Below, in pieces: positions 51,260 through 61,146 of a stretch of DNA of 64,000 nt. The notes beneath the pieces are model-generated. The model had not been told where the DNA came from and ran no database searches. It worked only from the letters and a program-made list of their open reading frames with translations. Source of the stretch: JAFDCJ01 sp964527835 (GTDB lineage: Bacteria; Desulfobacterota; Desulfobacteria; Desulfobacterales; JAFDCJ01); assembly GCA_964527835.1 (NCBI GenBank), contig CAZGNV010000009.1:31225-95224 (forward strand). Reading direction: 5' to 3'. Within the stretch, counting starts at the first letter, position 1; the number at the start of each line of letters is the position of its first letter. Made by a program: the position numbers and the translations under genes.

Positions 51260-52171
51260 ATGACCTGGGTTACCATCGGCCTGTCCGGCGGCATCCTGCT
51301 GAGCATGGCGTTGCTGCTGACCTATATCCTTGGATGGGCCAATCGCAAATTTCAGGTGGATATCGATCCGCGGGTGCTGACGGTGATCGATGTTCTTCCC
51401 GGAGCCAACTGCGGCGGCTGCGGTTATGTCGGCTGCGGTGAATATGCCGAAGCCGTGGTGCTGGAGCATGAAGCCGTCAACAAATGTACGGTGGGCGGAC
51501 AGAACTGTGCCCTTTCCGTGGCCGCCATCATGGGCGTGGAGGTGGGCGAAACCCTGCCCTATCGCCCCATCATTCACTGTGGGGCGCATTATGCCGATCG
51601 GCTGGGGCGCAATGAATACCTGGGCGAGCAGCGCTGTGCCGCGGCCAACCTGGTCACCGACGTTCAGGGCTGCACTTACGGGTGTCTGGGCTTTGGCGAC
51701 TGTGCCCGGGCCTGCCTGTTTGATGCCCTGCACGTGGTGGACGGTCTGGCCACTGTGGATTATGAAAAATGCGTGGGCTGCGGCGCCTGCGCCCGGGCCT
51801 GTCCCCGTAATATTATCACCATTACCCCGTTTAAATCCGCCCGGGTGCTGGCAGTTGCCTGTTCCAACAAGGACCGGGGCAAGGACGTCATTGCGGTCTG
51901 CAATGTGGGCTGTATCGGCTGCGGCGCCTGTGCCCGGACCTCGAAGCTGTTCAAGCTCGAAGACAACCTGTCCACCATCGACTACGATGCTTACAGCGCG
52001 GAGTGTTCCCTGGATGTGCTGGAGGCCTGCCGCAAATGTCCGCGCCAGCGTCTGGTTTTCGTCGGCATCCCCACCGCTGAAGATCAGGAAAAAGCCAGGG
52101 CCCTGGAGGCTCCGGCCATCGTCGAGCCGGATTTCAAGACCACCGTGGACGATACCGAATGGCGGGGGTGA
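51260..52171 (+). CDS. rnfB: Rnf complex subunit B
   Basis: A 303-residue ferredoxin-accepting subunit with one N-terminal membrane helix. A [4Fe-4S] domain is formed by CGGCGYVGCGEYA (about residues 50-62) with later cysteines, then CTYGCLGFGDCARAC, the ferredoxin motif CVGCGACARACP, and CNVGCIGCGAC (to about residue 235). It takes electrons from reduced ferredoxin. The ATG at 51260 follows GGGAGGA; a GTG at 51248 is less likely. Last gene of the operon. Confidence 0.94.
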   Translation: MTWVTIGLSGGILLSMALLLTYILGWANRKFQVDIDPRVLTVIDVLPGANCGGCGYVGCGEYAEAVVLEHEAVNKCTVGGQNCALSVAAIMGVEVGETLPYRPIIHCGAHYADRLGRNEYLGEQRCAAANLVTDVQGCTYGCLGFGDCARACLFDALHVVDGLATVDYEKCVGCGACARACPRNIITITPFKSARVLAVACSNKDRGKDVIAVCNVGCIGCGACARTSKLFKLEDNLSTIDYDAYSAECSLDVLEACRKCPRQRLVFVGIPTAEDQEKARALEAPAIVEPDFKTTVDDTEWRG

Positions 52172-52209
52172 AGTTGTTCGGACGTTGAGGCGCGGCCCCT
52201 GCCGGGAGA

Positions 52210-53421
52210 TTACGCCTCCACCGGCTCGAGGCGCGGGTTGGGGTTGTATTTTCTGCCGACCTTGGCGCAGGGCCTGCCCTGCCGCAGGACGACATCGGCG
52301 GTAAAGGCGTTGACACCCTGCATCAGGTAGCTGCCGACTCCATAGGCATCCACCGGCACCTGCAGTTTTTCAAACTCCGCGATGCGCTCGGGTTTGAAGC
52401 CGCCCGATACGATGATCTTGACATGGCCGAACCCGTGTTTGTCCAGGGTCTGGCGGGTCATTTCCACCAGCTTGGGGGTGACGCCGGTGGGGTTGAAGTC
52501 CTGCATGACCGGAATGATGGATTTGTCGACCAGGGTGCTGGCCGTATCCAGCCGGACCCCCCACAGCTTGTCGCCCAGGGCTTGGCAGCATTTCAGCGCG
52601 GTGCCCACGCAGTCGTTGTCGAAATCCACCAGCGCCACCAGGGCGACCTCCGGGTAGGTCTCGCCGAACAGGCGGATGGCTTTGACCGTATCGCCCCCCA
52701 CAGCGGCGATCAGCGCGTGGGGAACCGTGCCGGAGGCCTTGGCCCCCCACCAGTGCGCCTGGGCATCGGTGGAAACCCCCGTGGCTCCGCCGATGTGGGC
52801 CGCATAGCCGTCACCGCCCTGCACCGCCCAGTGATCGAAGCGCGCCGGAAAATAAAAAACCATTTTGCCGTTGGCGGCTTCCACCACGCCGCGCACATTG
52901 CTGGCAATCTTGGTGCGCCGGGCCAGGATCCCCAGGTAGACCGTCTCCAGGTGGGCAAAAAGGCCCGCATCGCCGGTGATGTGCATCACCGTTTCCCAGG
53001 GAGCGATGCGATCGCCGTCGTGCAGGGCTTCGACCTTCAGCCGGTCAAAGCCGCCTTCCCACAGACCGTCCAGCTGGCTGGCAACTTCCATTTTTTCTTC
53101 AATGGCCAGCAGGTAAGCCTTGTGGTTGTTCAGAAACTGGCGCCGGGCACGCTCCTTGAGCTCGATTAAGCGGTCGAACAGTTTATATGCCTGGGGATAA
53201 TCGGTATACCGGCCCGAGGCGATTTTTAAAACCGCCACGGCCTCGTCCACCCCGCACAGCACGGCGTCTTTTTTTTGAAATACCTGCATGGTGACTTCCG
53301 GATGCAGGTTGTGCCGTTCGAGGGTGATTTTTTCGCGCCAGAAGTAGACGTCGCTGCGGTATCCGCGCCGCAGTTCCTGGACCGGCAGATCAAATACGTG
53401 GGCTTCAAGGCGTTTGGGCAT
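52210..53421 (-). CDS. pncB: Nicotinate phosphoribosyltransferase
   Basis: A 403-residue cytoplasmic enzyme joining nicotinate to PRPP to give nicotinate mononucleotide. Blocks: GYRSDVYFWREK at the N terminus, ARRTKIASNVRGVVEAA (about residue 170), FGARR-like YFPARFDHW, GATGVSTDAQAHWWGAKASG and GTVPHALIAAVGGDTVKA, then DFDND, LDTAS and the phosphate loop IIVSGGFKPERIAEF. Its order of motifs fits the archaeal/short NAPRTase type, with quinolinate phosphoribosyltransferase as the alternative. I use the ATG at 53421 after AGAGGAAAA; a longer frame begins at 53466. It competes with the catabolic cluster for nicotinate. Confidence 0.88.
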   Translation of the reverse strand: MPKRLEAHVFDLPVQELRRGYRSDVYFWREKITLERHNLHPEVTMQVFQKKDAVLCGVDEAVAVLKIASGRYTDYPQAYKLFDRLIELKERARRQFLNNHKAYLLAIEEKMEVASQLDGLWEGGFDRLKVEALHDGDRIAPWETVMHITGDAGLFAHLETVYLGILARRTKIASNVRGVVEAANGKMVFYFPARFDHWAVQGGDGYAAHIGGATGVSTDAQAHWWGAKASGTVPHALIAAVGGDTVKAIRLFGETYPEVALVALVDFDNDCVGTALKCCQALGDKLWGVRLDTASTLVDKSIIPVMQDFNPTGVTPKLVEMTRQTLDKHGFGHVKIIVSGGFKPERIAEFEKLQVPVDAYGVGSYLMQGVNAFTADVVLRQGRPCAKVGRKYNPNPRLEPVEA

Positions 53422-53577
53422 TTTCAGGTTTTCCTCTTTGGGTGGATCGCAGACGGCATCCGCCATGGTTTGCCGGGATTCATCCGTTTTTCAGCATTGC
53501 GGCCAATATAGCCAATCGCCATCAGCCTGTCAATTCACTTTCAGGATGTTTTCAGAATTTGGAATGAAGAAACAGGT

Positions 53578-54296
<719 letters not shown>

Positions 54297-54300
<4 letters not shown>

Positions 54301-55532
54301 TTGGTTAAATCCGCAGGTGTTTTTTCGTTGGCTTCATGCAACTCCCGCCGTCGCCGGGATGCCGGGATCAGCCCTTCGGGCTTGAGTACCATCATGGTGG
54401 TCATGATCCCGCCGAAGGCCAGCATGCGGTAGTCGGCCAGGTTTCGGAAAATTTCGGGCACGCCGATCATGATGAAACCGGCCACGATGATGCCGGGGAT
54501 GCTGCCCACCCCTCCCAGGACGACAATGCAAAGCACGATGCACGATTCCATGAACAGGAAAAAATTCGGGTTGGTGTAGCTTAATTTGGCGGCGAAAAAA
54601 GCGCCGGCCACCGAGGCGAAGCCAGCGCCAAGGGCGTAGGCCAGCAGCTTGATCCAGGTAGTAGGCACCCCGGACAGTTCGGCGGCCACCTCGTCTTCGC
54701 GGATGGCGATCCAGGCCCGGCCCACCCGGGAATGGTCCAGCCGGTGAACCCCGATGATCGTCAGAACCGCAATCAGCAGGATTAAATAGTACAACGACGG
54801 CAGGGACTTGAGATAAACCACCGCCCAGCTGAATCCGTCCTGGGTAAAATGCGGATAGATCAGCTCCGGGCGCTGCATGCCGAAAAGGCCGTTGGGCCCG
54901 GCGGTCAGCGAGTCCCAGTTGTTGAGCACCAGGCGGATGATTTCGCCGAAGCCCATGGTGACAATAGCCAGGTAGTCGCCGCGCATCTTCAACGTCGGAT
55001 AGCCGATGATGCAGCCGACGACCATGCCCAGCACAATGCCCAGGGGAACCGCCGCCCAGAAGGACAGGCCGAACTTGAGGTTGAGCAAAGAGTAGGTGTA
55101 AGCGCCCACAGCGTAAAAGGCGATGTAGCCCAGGTCCAGCAGCCCGCACAGGCCCACGACAATGTTCAGGCCCAGCCCCAGGCAGATATAGATCAGGCAG
55201 GTGATGACGACATCGAGCATGTAGTTGTCGGCAAACAGCGGAAAAATGGCGGCGACGGCCAGCAGACTGCCGATGGTATACAGCTTGGGGATCCGGTCGA
55301 GGCGTTCGGCTGCCTGCTCGGTCCAGGGAGTTTTGGCCACCTGGGGCGTCTGGCGCTGTCCGCGGATTATTTTCAGCAGAAAATTGAGGGCCAGAATGGC
55401 TACGAAAACGCCCAGGGTTTTAAAGGCCCGGCCGGGCTGGAAGCTGGTGGTTTTGAAACCGAGCATGGGAATGATCAAAATGGCCAGAAAAAAGCAGTAG
55501 ACCACCAGTTTTTTAAGTTCCTGCCGTACCAT
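54297..55532 (-). CDS. ABC importer, LivM-type permease with N-terminal extension (system 4)
   Basis: A 411-residue membrane protein. The first about 115 residues form the E. coli LivM-type extension (YCFFLAILIIPMLGF and FVAILALNFLLKII). The core has GLGLNIVVGLCGLLDLGYIAFYAVGAY and the coupling block RVGRAWIAIREDEVAAELSGVP. It shares a base with the LivH stop. It is close in layout to system 1. Confidence 0.92.
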
Positions 55533-56452
55533 CAGACGCGCACCTCCGATGAGCTGTCCCCCAGCAGACCGCTGGGTTTTAAATACAGGACCAGGATCAG
55601 CACCGTAAAGGTGGTCACGTCCTTCCAGGCGCTGGGCAGAAAAGCGGCCCAGAAGACTTCAATCGCCCCGATGATCAATCCCCCCAGCATGGCGCCCGGA
55701 ATGGAGCCGATTCCTCCCAGGATCGCGGCCGCAAAGGCCTTGATCATGAAAATAAAGCCCATGTCGAAGCGCACCGCTCCGTAGTAAAGGCCCACCATGA
55801 CGCCGGCGGCCGCTCCCAGGGCCGGACCGATCATGAAGGTGATGCGGATGGTCTGGTCGATGTTGATGCCCAGCATGCGGGCCATGGTCTGGTTCTGGGC
55901 CGTCGCTCGCATGGCTTTTCCCAGCCGGGTCTTGTGGACGAAAAGCTGCAGGGCGATCATCAGCACCACCGCCAGAATGATGATAAAGATCTGGCCGTTG
56001 GTGATGCGCGCGCCGAAGATTTCAAATCCTTTGAGGCCGAACACCTGGGGGTAGGCCCGGTCGGAAACCCCCTGGCTGAGCATCATGCCGTTGGAAAGAA
56101 AGATCGACATGCCCAGGGCGCTGAGAATGCCCGCCAGGCGGGAGGAGCGGCGCAGGGGTTTGTAGGCCACATGCTCCAGGGCGACTCCCAGCACGGCCAC
56201 ATAGGCCATGGCCAGGCCAAAAACGATCACCAGGGTGATGATAAAATGGGCCTCCACCCAGCCGGCCTGCTGCAGGGCGGTCAAAACGATGACCCCGATG
56301 AAGGCCCCGGCGGTAAACAGCTCGCCGTGGGCGAAGTTGATCAGTTCGATGATGCCGTAGACCATGGTGTAGCCCAGGGCGATCAGGGCGTAAATGCTTC
56401 CCAGAAAGACGGCATTGACGATCTGCTGCAGCAAAAATGCGGACAGCTCCAT
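55532..56452 (-). CDS. ABC importer, LivH-type permease (system 4)
   Basis: A 306-residue membrane protein with SIYALIALGYTMVYGIIELINFAHGELF and GGIGSIPGAMLGGLIIGAIE. The ATG at 56452 follows CGGAG at good spacing; a GTG at 56458 is also in frame. It is separated from the upstream binding-protein gene by a hairpin. Confidence 0.92.
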   Translation of the reverse strand: MELSAFLLQQIVNAVFLGSIYALIALGYTMVYGIIELINFAHGELFTAGAFIGVIVLTALQQAGWVEAHFIITLVIVFGLAMAYVAVLGVALEHVAYKPLRRSSRLAGILSALGMSIFLSNGMMLSQGVSDRAYPQVFGLKGFEIFGARITNGQIFIIILAVVLMIALQLFVHKTRLGKAMRATAQNQTMARMLGINIDQTIRITFMIGPALGAAAGVMVGLYYGAVRFDMGFIFMIKAFAAAILGGIGSIPGAMLGGLIIGAIEVFWAAFLPSAWKDVTTFTVLILVLYLKPSGLLGDSSSEVRV

Positions 56453-56482
56453 TCGCACAGCTCCGTTTTGAATTTAAAATGA

Positions 56483-56520
56483 ACGGACCGCGCGCTGATG
56501 ATTTCACACGCCCGGTCCGT
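56483..56520 (-). terminator. Hairpin between binding-protein gene and livH (system 4)
   Basis: ACGGACCG (56483-56490) and CGGTCCGT (56513-56520) form the core stem. Read on the minus strand, the stem is followed by TTCATTTT, a weak T-run; it may be a leaky terminator or a stability hairpin. Confidence 0.65.
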
Positions 56521-56528
56521 TTGTTTTT

Positions 56529-57653
56529 TTATAGATCCTTGCCGGTCAGCGGATCCCAGTAAGGCACAAACTTGTTGTCCTTGACGACCCAGACAATGTG
56601 GGCCAGCTTGCGATCGCCCTTGGCGTCGAACTTGATGTCGCCGCTGACGCCGGACCAGGTGTTGGCGCGGATGGTTTTTTGCAGGGCATCGGCATTGGTG
56701 GTGCCGGCTTTGTCAATGGCCTCCAGGACCATCATGCCGGCATCAAAGGCGTAATAGGCATAGGAGCCGATGCTTTTGGCTTTCCACATGGCCTTGTATG
56801 TTTTTTCGAACTGGCGCCGGGCCGGGGTGTCCGGTGCCTGCGCAAAGGTCAGGTACACGCCTTCGGCGGCCGGTCCGGCCACCTCCAGGAACTTGGGATG
56901 GTAGACCGCATCTTCGCTCATGAAATCAGACGTCAGGCCGAGTTTGCGGGCCTGCTGGATCATCTTGGAGCCTTCAGGCTGGTAGACGCTCATGTAGATG
57001 ACATCCGGGTTGACTCTCTTGAGCTTGGTCAAAACCGCGGTGAAGTCGCTGTCGCCGGGGGTGATGTGCTCATGGGCCACGATTTTAAGCTTGCCGCTTT
57101 CTTTGGCAAACCTTTTGATGTTGGCCGTCAGTCCGGCGGTATAGGTCTGCTTGTCGTCAATGAGGGCGACTGTTTTGGCATGCAGTTTTTTCTCCATAAA
57201 CTGCACCGTGGACCAGGCCTGGACATCGTCCCTGGGGGGCATGCGGAAAAAATATTTGTAGCCCTTGGCGGTCAAACGCTCATTGGTGGAGGCCGGGGTG
57301 ACCATGACGATCTTGGCGTCCATCAGCGGGATCTGGGCCGGCTCGGTGGCCGAGGAGCAGTAGGCGCCGACGACCACGTTCACACCGCTGTTGATGAGCT
57401 TGTTGGCGGCCATGGTGGCCTTGCCGCCGTCACAGGCGCTGTCGCCGGGGATGACTTCGACCGCGGCAAACCCTTTGACCGGGCCGTAGACTGCCACCGC
57501 CGTTTTGACGCCCTGCAAAATGTCGGTGCCGTCCTGGGCGTAGGGGCCGGTCAGCGGACTCAGGGTGCCGATTTTCAGGGTCTTGGCGGCCACCAGACCG
57601 TGAACGCCCAGTATCAGGGTAATGCACAACACAAAGATTCCGATTTTTTTCAT
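56529..57653 (-). CDS. ABC importer, LIV-type substrate-binding protein (system 4)
   Basis: A 374-residue periplasmic protein with a signal peptide (MKKIGIFVLCITLILGVHGLVAA). Then come KTLKIGTLSPLTGPYAQDGTDI, VVVGAYCSSATEPAQIPLMDAKIVMVTPASTNE and AIDDKQTYTAGL-like segments. AAAGGAGGT precedes the ATG. It follows the LivG gene rather than leading the operon. The neighbouring flavin oxidase and ornithine-cyclodeaminase-like genes hint at an amino acid ligand. Confidence 0.9.
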   Translation of the reverse strand: MKKIGIFVLCITLILGVHGLVAAKTLKIGTLSPLTGPYAQDGTDILQGVKTAVAVYGPVKGFAAVEVIPGDSACDGGKATMAANKLINSGVNVVVGAYCSSATEPAQIPLMDAKIVMVTPASTNERLTAKGYKYFFRMPPRDDVQAWSTVQFMEKKLHAKTVALIDDKQTYTAGLTANIKRFAKESGKLKIVAHEHITPGDSDFTAVLTKLKRVNPDVIYMSVYQPEGSKMIQQARKLGLTSDFMSEDAVYHPKFLEVAGPAAEGVYLTFAQAPDTPARRQFEKTYKAMWKAKSIGSYAYYAFDAGMMVLEAIDKAGTTNADALQKTIRANTWSGVSGDIKFDAKGDRKLAHIVWVVKDNKFVPYWDPLTGKDL

Positions 57654-57717
57654 GATCCTACCTCCTTTTTGGTTTGTTGATTAATTGCACCCGGGGCGGC
57701 AAGGCGCCAGGCGACGA

Positions 57718-58485
57718 TTATGCTTTGGCGCCGCCTCCCAGGTACGCTTCAATCACCTTTTCGTTTTGCTGAATTTCCTTGGGGGTGCCTTCGGCGATTT
57801 TCTGGCCGTAATCGAGCACCGTGACGATTTCCGAAATTCCCATCACCAGACGCATGTCATGTTCCACCAGGAAAATGGTCAGTCCGCTGTCGCGCAGCTT
57901 GATGATCAGTTCCATCAATTCCGCGGTTTCTCGCGGGTTCATGCCGGCCGCCGGCTCGTCGAGCAGCAGCAGTTCGGGTTGGGTGGCCAGGGCCCGGGCG
58001 ATTTCCAGCCGCCGCTGTTCGCCGTAAGGCAGGTTGGAGGCGTAGTCGTTGCTGTGGCCGGACAGTCCGAAAAAATCCAGGATTTCCATGGCCTTGGCGA
58101 CGATCTGCCTTTCTTCGCGTTTTTCAAAGGGGGTTTTCAACAGGGCCCGCACCGCCCCGCTTCTGGTCCGGCAGTGCAGGCCGATCTGGACATTTTCCAG
58201 CACGGTCATGGATTTGAACAGGCGGATGTTCTGAAAGGTGCGGGCAATTCCCTGGGCAATGATGCGGCTGCTTTTCAGATGGTTGAGCTTTTTTTCCTTG
58301 TAAACAATGGATCCCTCGGTGGGCGGATAGACGCCGGTGATCATGTTGAACACGGTGGTTTTGCCGGCGCCGTTGGGACCGATCAGGCTCAGGATTTTCC
58401 CCCGGGGCACGGTCAGGTCCAGTTTGTTGACCGCCAGCAATCCGCCGAAGCGCTTGGACACGTTTTTGATCTGCAGTTCAGCCAT
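57718..58485 (-). CDS. ABC importer, LivG-type ATPase (system 4)
   Basis: A 255-residue ATPase: Walker A GPNGAGKTTVF, signature LPYGEQRRLEIARAL, Walker B LLLLDEPAAGMNP, switch VEHDMRL. First gene of the minus-strand operon, with a good promoter 95-130 bases upstream. Confidence 0.93.
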   Translation of the reverse strand: MAELQIKNVSKRFGGLLAVNKLDLTVPRGKILSLIGPNGAGKTTVFNMITGVYPPTEGSIVYKEKKLNHLKSSRIIAQGIARTFQNIRLFKSMTVLENVQIGLHCRTRSGAVRALLKTPFEKREERQIVAKAMEILDFFGLSGHSNDYASNLPYGEQRRLEIARALATQPELLLLDEPAAGMNPRETAELMELIIKLRDSGLTIFLVEHDMRLVMGISEIVTVLDYGQKIAEGTPKEIQQNEKVIEAYLGGGAKA

Positions 58486-58585
58486 AGGGGGCCCGATGTT
58501 CTCTCAGCAACTTGAAATAGCGTTGTGCATATCCCAAATTCAGCTCGGATTTTGATGCGTCTGCAGGTGCAGACAATAAGTCGGG

Positions 58586-58615
58586 TATATAAACATTTAA
58601 TGATCGGCTTGTCAA
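58586..58615 (-). promoter_or_regulatory. Sigma-70-type promoter of the system 4 operon
   Basis: On the minus strand TTGACA (58615-58610), 17-18 bases, TTATAT/TATATA (58592-58586). Confidence 0.65.
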
Positions 58616-58640
58616 CTTACTTTGGAGATAGATGCCGCCT

Positions 58641-59810
58641 CTAAACCAGGCCGCCTTCACTGAGCGGTTGGTTGTTGAGGATGCGATCGGCGGCAAATAT
58701 GGACAAATCCAGGGACAGGGGAAGCTGCAGGATCAGCTCGGCCAGGTAGCGCCCCACCGCCGGGGCCTGCTGCAGACCGTGGCCGGAAAACCCGTTGGCC
58801 AGAAACAGACCCTTGAGCTGAGGCCATGGCCCTAAAATGGCATTGCCGTCCAGGGTGTTGACCGCATACAGTCCGGCCCAGCCGCGCACCAGTTTGAGCC
58901 GGTCAAAGGCAGGTACGAATGCGGCCAGCTCCGGCCACAGGATTTCCATGAAACGCTTATCATCCCAGGTAAATTGAAATCCGGTCGGGTCGTCCGCCAT
59001 GGATTTGCCCACCAGGATCAGCCCCCCGGTTTCACTGCGAAAATACAGCCCCGAGGGCAGGACCGTCAGGGGGAGCGGTCCCCGGGGCTTGACGGCGGTG
59101 TCCAGAATGAACACCTGGCGCTTGACCGGCACTACCGGCAGGTTGACCCCTGCGGTTGCCGCCAGCCGGGCGGCCCAGGCACCGGCGCAGTTGATGATGT
59201 ATCCTGCCTTGAGGGATTCTCCCGAAGCCAGCCGGACACCGGTGACGGCATCGCTCCGACTGATAATCTCGCGAACCTCATCTGTGAGGTAGGCGGCCCC
59301 CTGGGACCGGGCCTTGGCTTTATAGCCCATTAACGCGGCATGGGCGTCAAAGTGTCCGTCATCAGGGCCAAAGGCAGCACCGCTGAAATGATCGGTCTTG
59401 TACAGCCCAAAGCGTTTTTTAATTTGTTGCGGCGTCCACCATTCAACGCGGCATCCCAGCTCTTGTTGCAGATTAAAAGCCTTTCTGGCCTGCTGCCGGG
59501 AATTTTCGTCAACCAGAAAGAGGTTGCCCTCGCGGCGAAAATAAATTTTCGGCTTCCTGTCTTCGACCGCCATTTCATCTTCGAAGCGCTCCAGAACTTC
59601 AAAGGCATATCGGGAAATCAGGATGTTTTCTTTGAGGCTGAACTGGATGCGGACATTGCTCATGGAAAGGGTGGTGGAGGCCCGGGTATAGGCGGGGTCG
59701 CGCTCGATCACGGCCACCTTGAGCCGGGGCTCCATTTTCGTCAGGCAGTAGGCCGTGGCGCTGCCCATGATGGCGCCGCCGATGATGATGACGTCGTAAG
59801 TGTTGCGCAT
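58641..59810 (-). CDS. FAD-dependent amine/amino acid oxidoreductase (DadA/sarcosine oxidase type)
   Basis: A 389-residue flavoprotein of the DAO family. The FAD dinucleotide fold is DVIIIGGAIMGSATAYCL at the N terminus. Later motifs are GYIINCAGAWAARLA (about residues 205-220) and the C-terminal GLFLANGFSGHGLQQAPAVGRYLAELI. It oxidises a secondary amine or D-amino acid to an imino acid. It starts two bases after the stop of the ornithine-cyclodeaminase-like gene, so they are an operon. The pair could handle an imino acid: one forms it, the other reduces or isomerises it. The substrate is unknown. Confidence 0.85.
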   Translation of the reverse strand: MRNTYDVIIIGGAIMGSATAYCLTKMEPRLKVAVIERDPAYTRASTTLSMSNVRIQFSLKENILISRYAFEVLERFEDEMAVEDRKPKIYFRREGNLFLVDENSRQQARKAFNLQQELGCRVEWWTPQQIKKRFGLYKTDHFSGAAFGPDDGHFDAHAALMGYKAKARSQGAAYLTDEVREIISRSDAVTGVRLASGESLKAGYIINCAGAWAARLAATAGVNLPVVPVKRQVFILDTAVKPRGPLPLTVLPSGLYFRSETGGLILVGKSMADDPTGFQFTWDDKRFMEILWPELAAFVPAFDRLKLVRGWAGLYAVNTLDGNAILGPWPQLKGLFLANGFSGHGLQQAPAVGRYLAELILQLPLSLDLSIFAADRILNNQPLSEGGLV

Positions 59811-59812
59811 CC

Positions 59813-60796
59813 CTAAAGCTCCAGCCAGGTCCCAACATTGTTGTCCATGGCATTGTGGTAGATCAGCGGCGCGACGGCCAGGTCGTCCAGGGCCAGGCCC
59901 AGGTTGGCGGTCATGGTGCGTTCGGCGGGCGACTGCCGGCCGGGTTTCTCGCCGCAGGCCAGCTGTCCCAGGTCGGCGTGGATTTGCGGCCCATCCTTGA
60001 AATAGCCGGTTTGCCGGGCCAGGTTGAATTGGGCGATGTCGTCGGTGCAGAATTTGTCGGCTTCATGCATGGCCGCCGGCTGCCAGTAGGAATCGTAATC
60101 CACCAGGGAGGCGAACGCGCCTTCATCCAGCCATCCGGCCTGGATGGTGGCATGGGGCGTTTTCAATATCGGCCCGGCCGTGACCACGATGTCACAGCCC
60201 GTCACCGCTTCCCGCGGGGTTTTGACCGGCACGACTTCCAGTCCGAAAATGCGACCGATTTCTTCAGCATATTGCTGCTGCACCTCCGGGCTTACATCGT
60301 AGGCCATGACCTTTTTCAACGGGAAAAGCGCATTGAAGGCCTCCACGTGGCTGCGTCCCTGGACCCCGCAGCCCAGCATCCCCATAACGGACGATTCCGG
60401 GCGCGCCAGGTAGCGGGCGGCAATTGCACTGGCCGCCCCGGTGCGCTTGGCGGTGATCCAGACGCAGTCCATCACGCAAAGGGGAAGCCCCGTGTCCACG
60501 TCATTGAAAATCAGCAGCCCGCTGATGTAAGGCAGGCCCTTTTGAGGGTTTTGGGGAAAGGCGCTGACCCACTTGATGCCGGCGGATTTCAGGTCCGCAA
60601 TGTAGGCCGGCATGGCGTGGATGAAATTGTCGCCGCCGCCGGGGTGGATGCCGGGTTTGGGGGGCATTTCGGTGCGGCCTTCACCCTTGGCCTTGAAGGT
60701 GGTTTCCAGAGCCTCAATGATTTGGGCCATGGAAGGGCCGACTTTTTCGACATCGGCCCGGGACAGATACAGCAGTCGGCGGGTTGGGGTTTGCAT
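59813..60796 (-). CDS. Ornithine cyclodeaminase / mu-crystallin family protein
   Basis: A 327-residue NAD(P)-dependent enzyme. Blocks: YLSRADVEKVGPSMAQIIEALE, MPPKPGIHPGGGDNFIHAMPAYI, GIKWVSAFPQNPQKGLPYISGLLIFND, TAKRTGAASAIAARYLARPES and the Rossmann turn MLGCGVQGRSHVEAF. The family includes ornithine cyclodeaminase, ketimine reductases and alanine dehydrogenase, so the reaction is uncertain. I use the ATG at 60796 after GGAGGCACC; a frame to 60925 has no such site. A weak promoter (GGTCAA 60872-60877, TTTATA 60851-60856 on the plus strand) may drive it. Confidence 0.85.
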   Translation of the reverse strand: MQTPTRRLLYLSRADVEKVGPSMAQIIEALETTFKAKGEGRTEMPPKPGIHPGGGDNFIHAMPAYIADLKSAGIKWVSAFPQNPQKGLPYISGLLIFNDVDTGLPLCVMDCVWITAKRTGAASAIAARYLARPESSVMGMLGCGVQGRSHVEAFNALFPLKKVMAYDVSPEVQQQYAEEIGRIFGLEVVPVKTPREAVTGCDIVVTAGPILKTPHATIQAGWLDEGAFASLVDYDSYWQPAAMHEADKFCTDDIAQFNLARQTGYFKDGPQIHADLGQLACGEKPGRQSPAERTMTANLGLALDDLAVAPLIYHNAMDNNVGTWLEL

Positions 60797-60902
60797 GGTG
60801 CCTCCAGTGTCGTTTCGGTTTTTGGGGGGATTGACCTGCGTCCACCAGGTTTTATAAACGATCAGCAGTTTGGTCAATATGAATTTGTCCCGGCATGAAA
60901 GA

Positions 60903-60968
60903 TGATGAAGTCGTAAAAAGTCCAAAAAGGGATGATGGCGCTCAAAATCATCTTTTTACGATTACGTC
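60903..60968. repeat. 66-bp miniature copy of the dispersed repeat
   Basis: TGATGAAGTCGTAAAAAG (60903-60920) and its inverted partner CTTTTTACGATTACGTCA (60952-60969) flank about 30 unrelated bases. The rest of the gap (60797-61146) holds the leaders of the two divergent genes and no further gene. Confidence 0.7.
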
Positions 60969-61146
60969 AAAGATTGCAGCTTTTCGAAGGGGTGAATCGC
61001 CCGGCGCATGATATTTTGCTTTATGAAATTTGGGCAAATAGGGCTTGCATTTCATGGGATTTGTTATAAATAAAGATAGATTGCGGCCCGGGGGATTTTA
61101 ACCGCCCTCCGGGATTGTCCCTTTACCCACAGAAAGGAGGAGGAAC

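Noticed and set aside
61020..61060. Sigma-54-like promoter (GGGCA...TTGCA) before the dipeptide-binding protein
   Set aside because: The GG to GC spacing is 12 rather than 10 bases, so it does not fit the -24/-12 rule.
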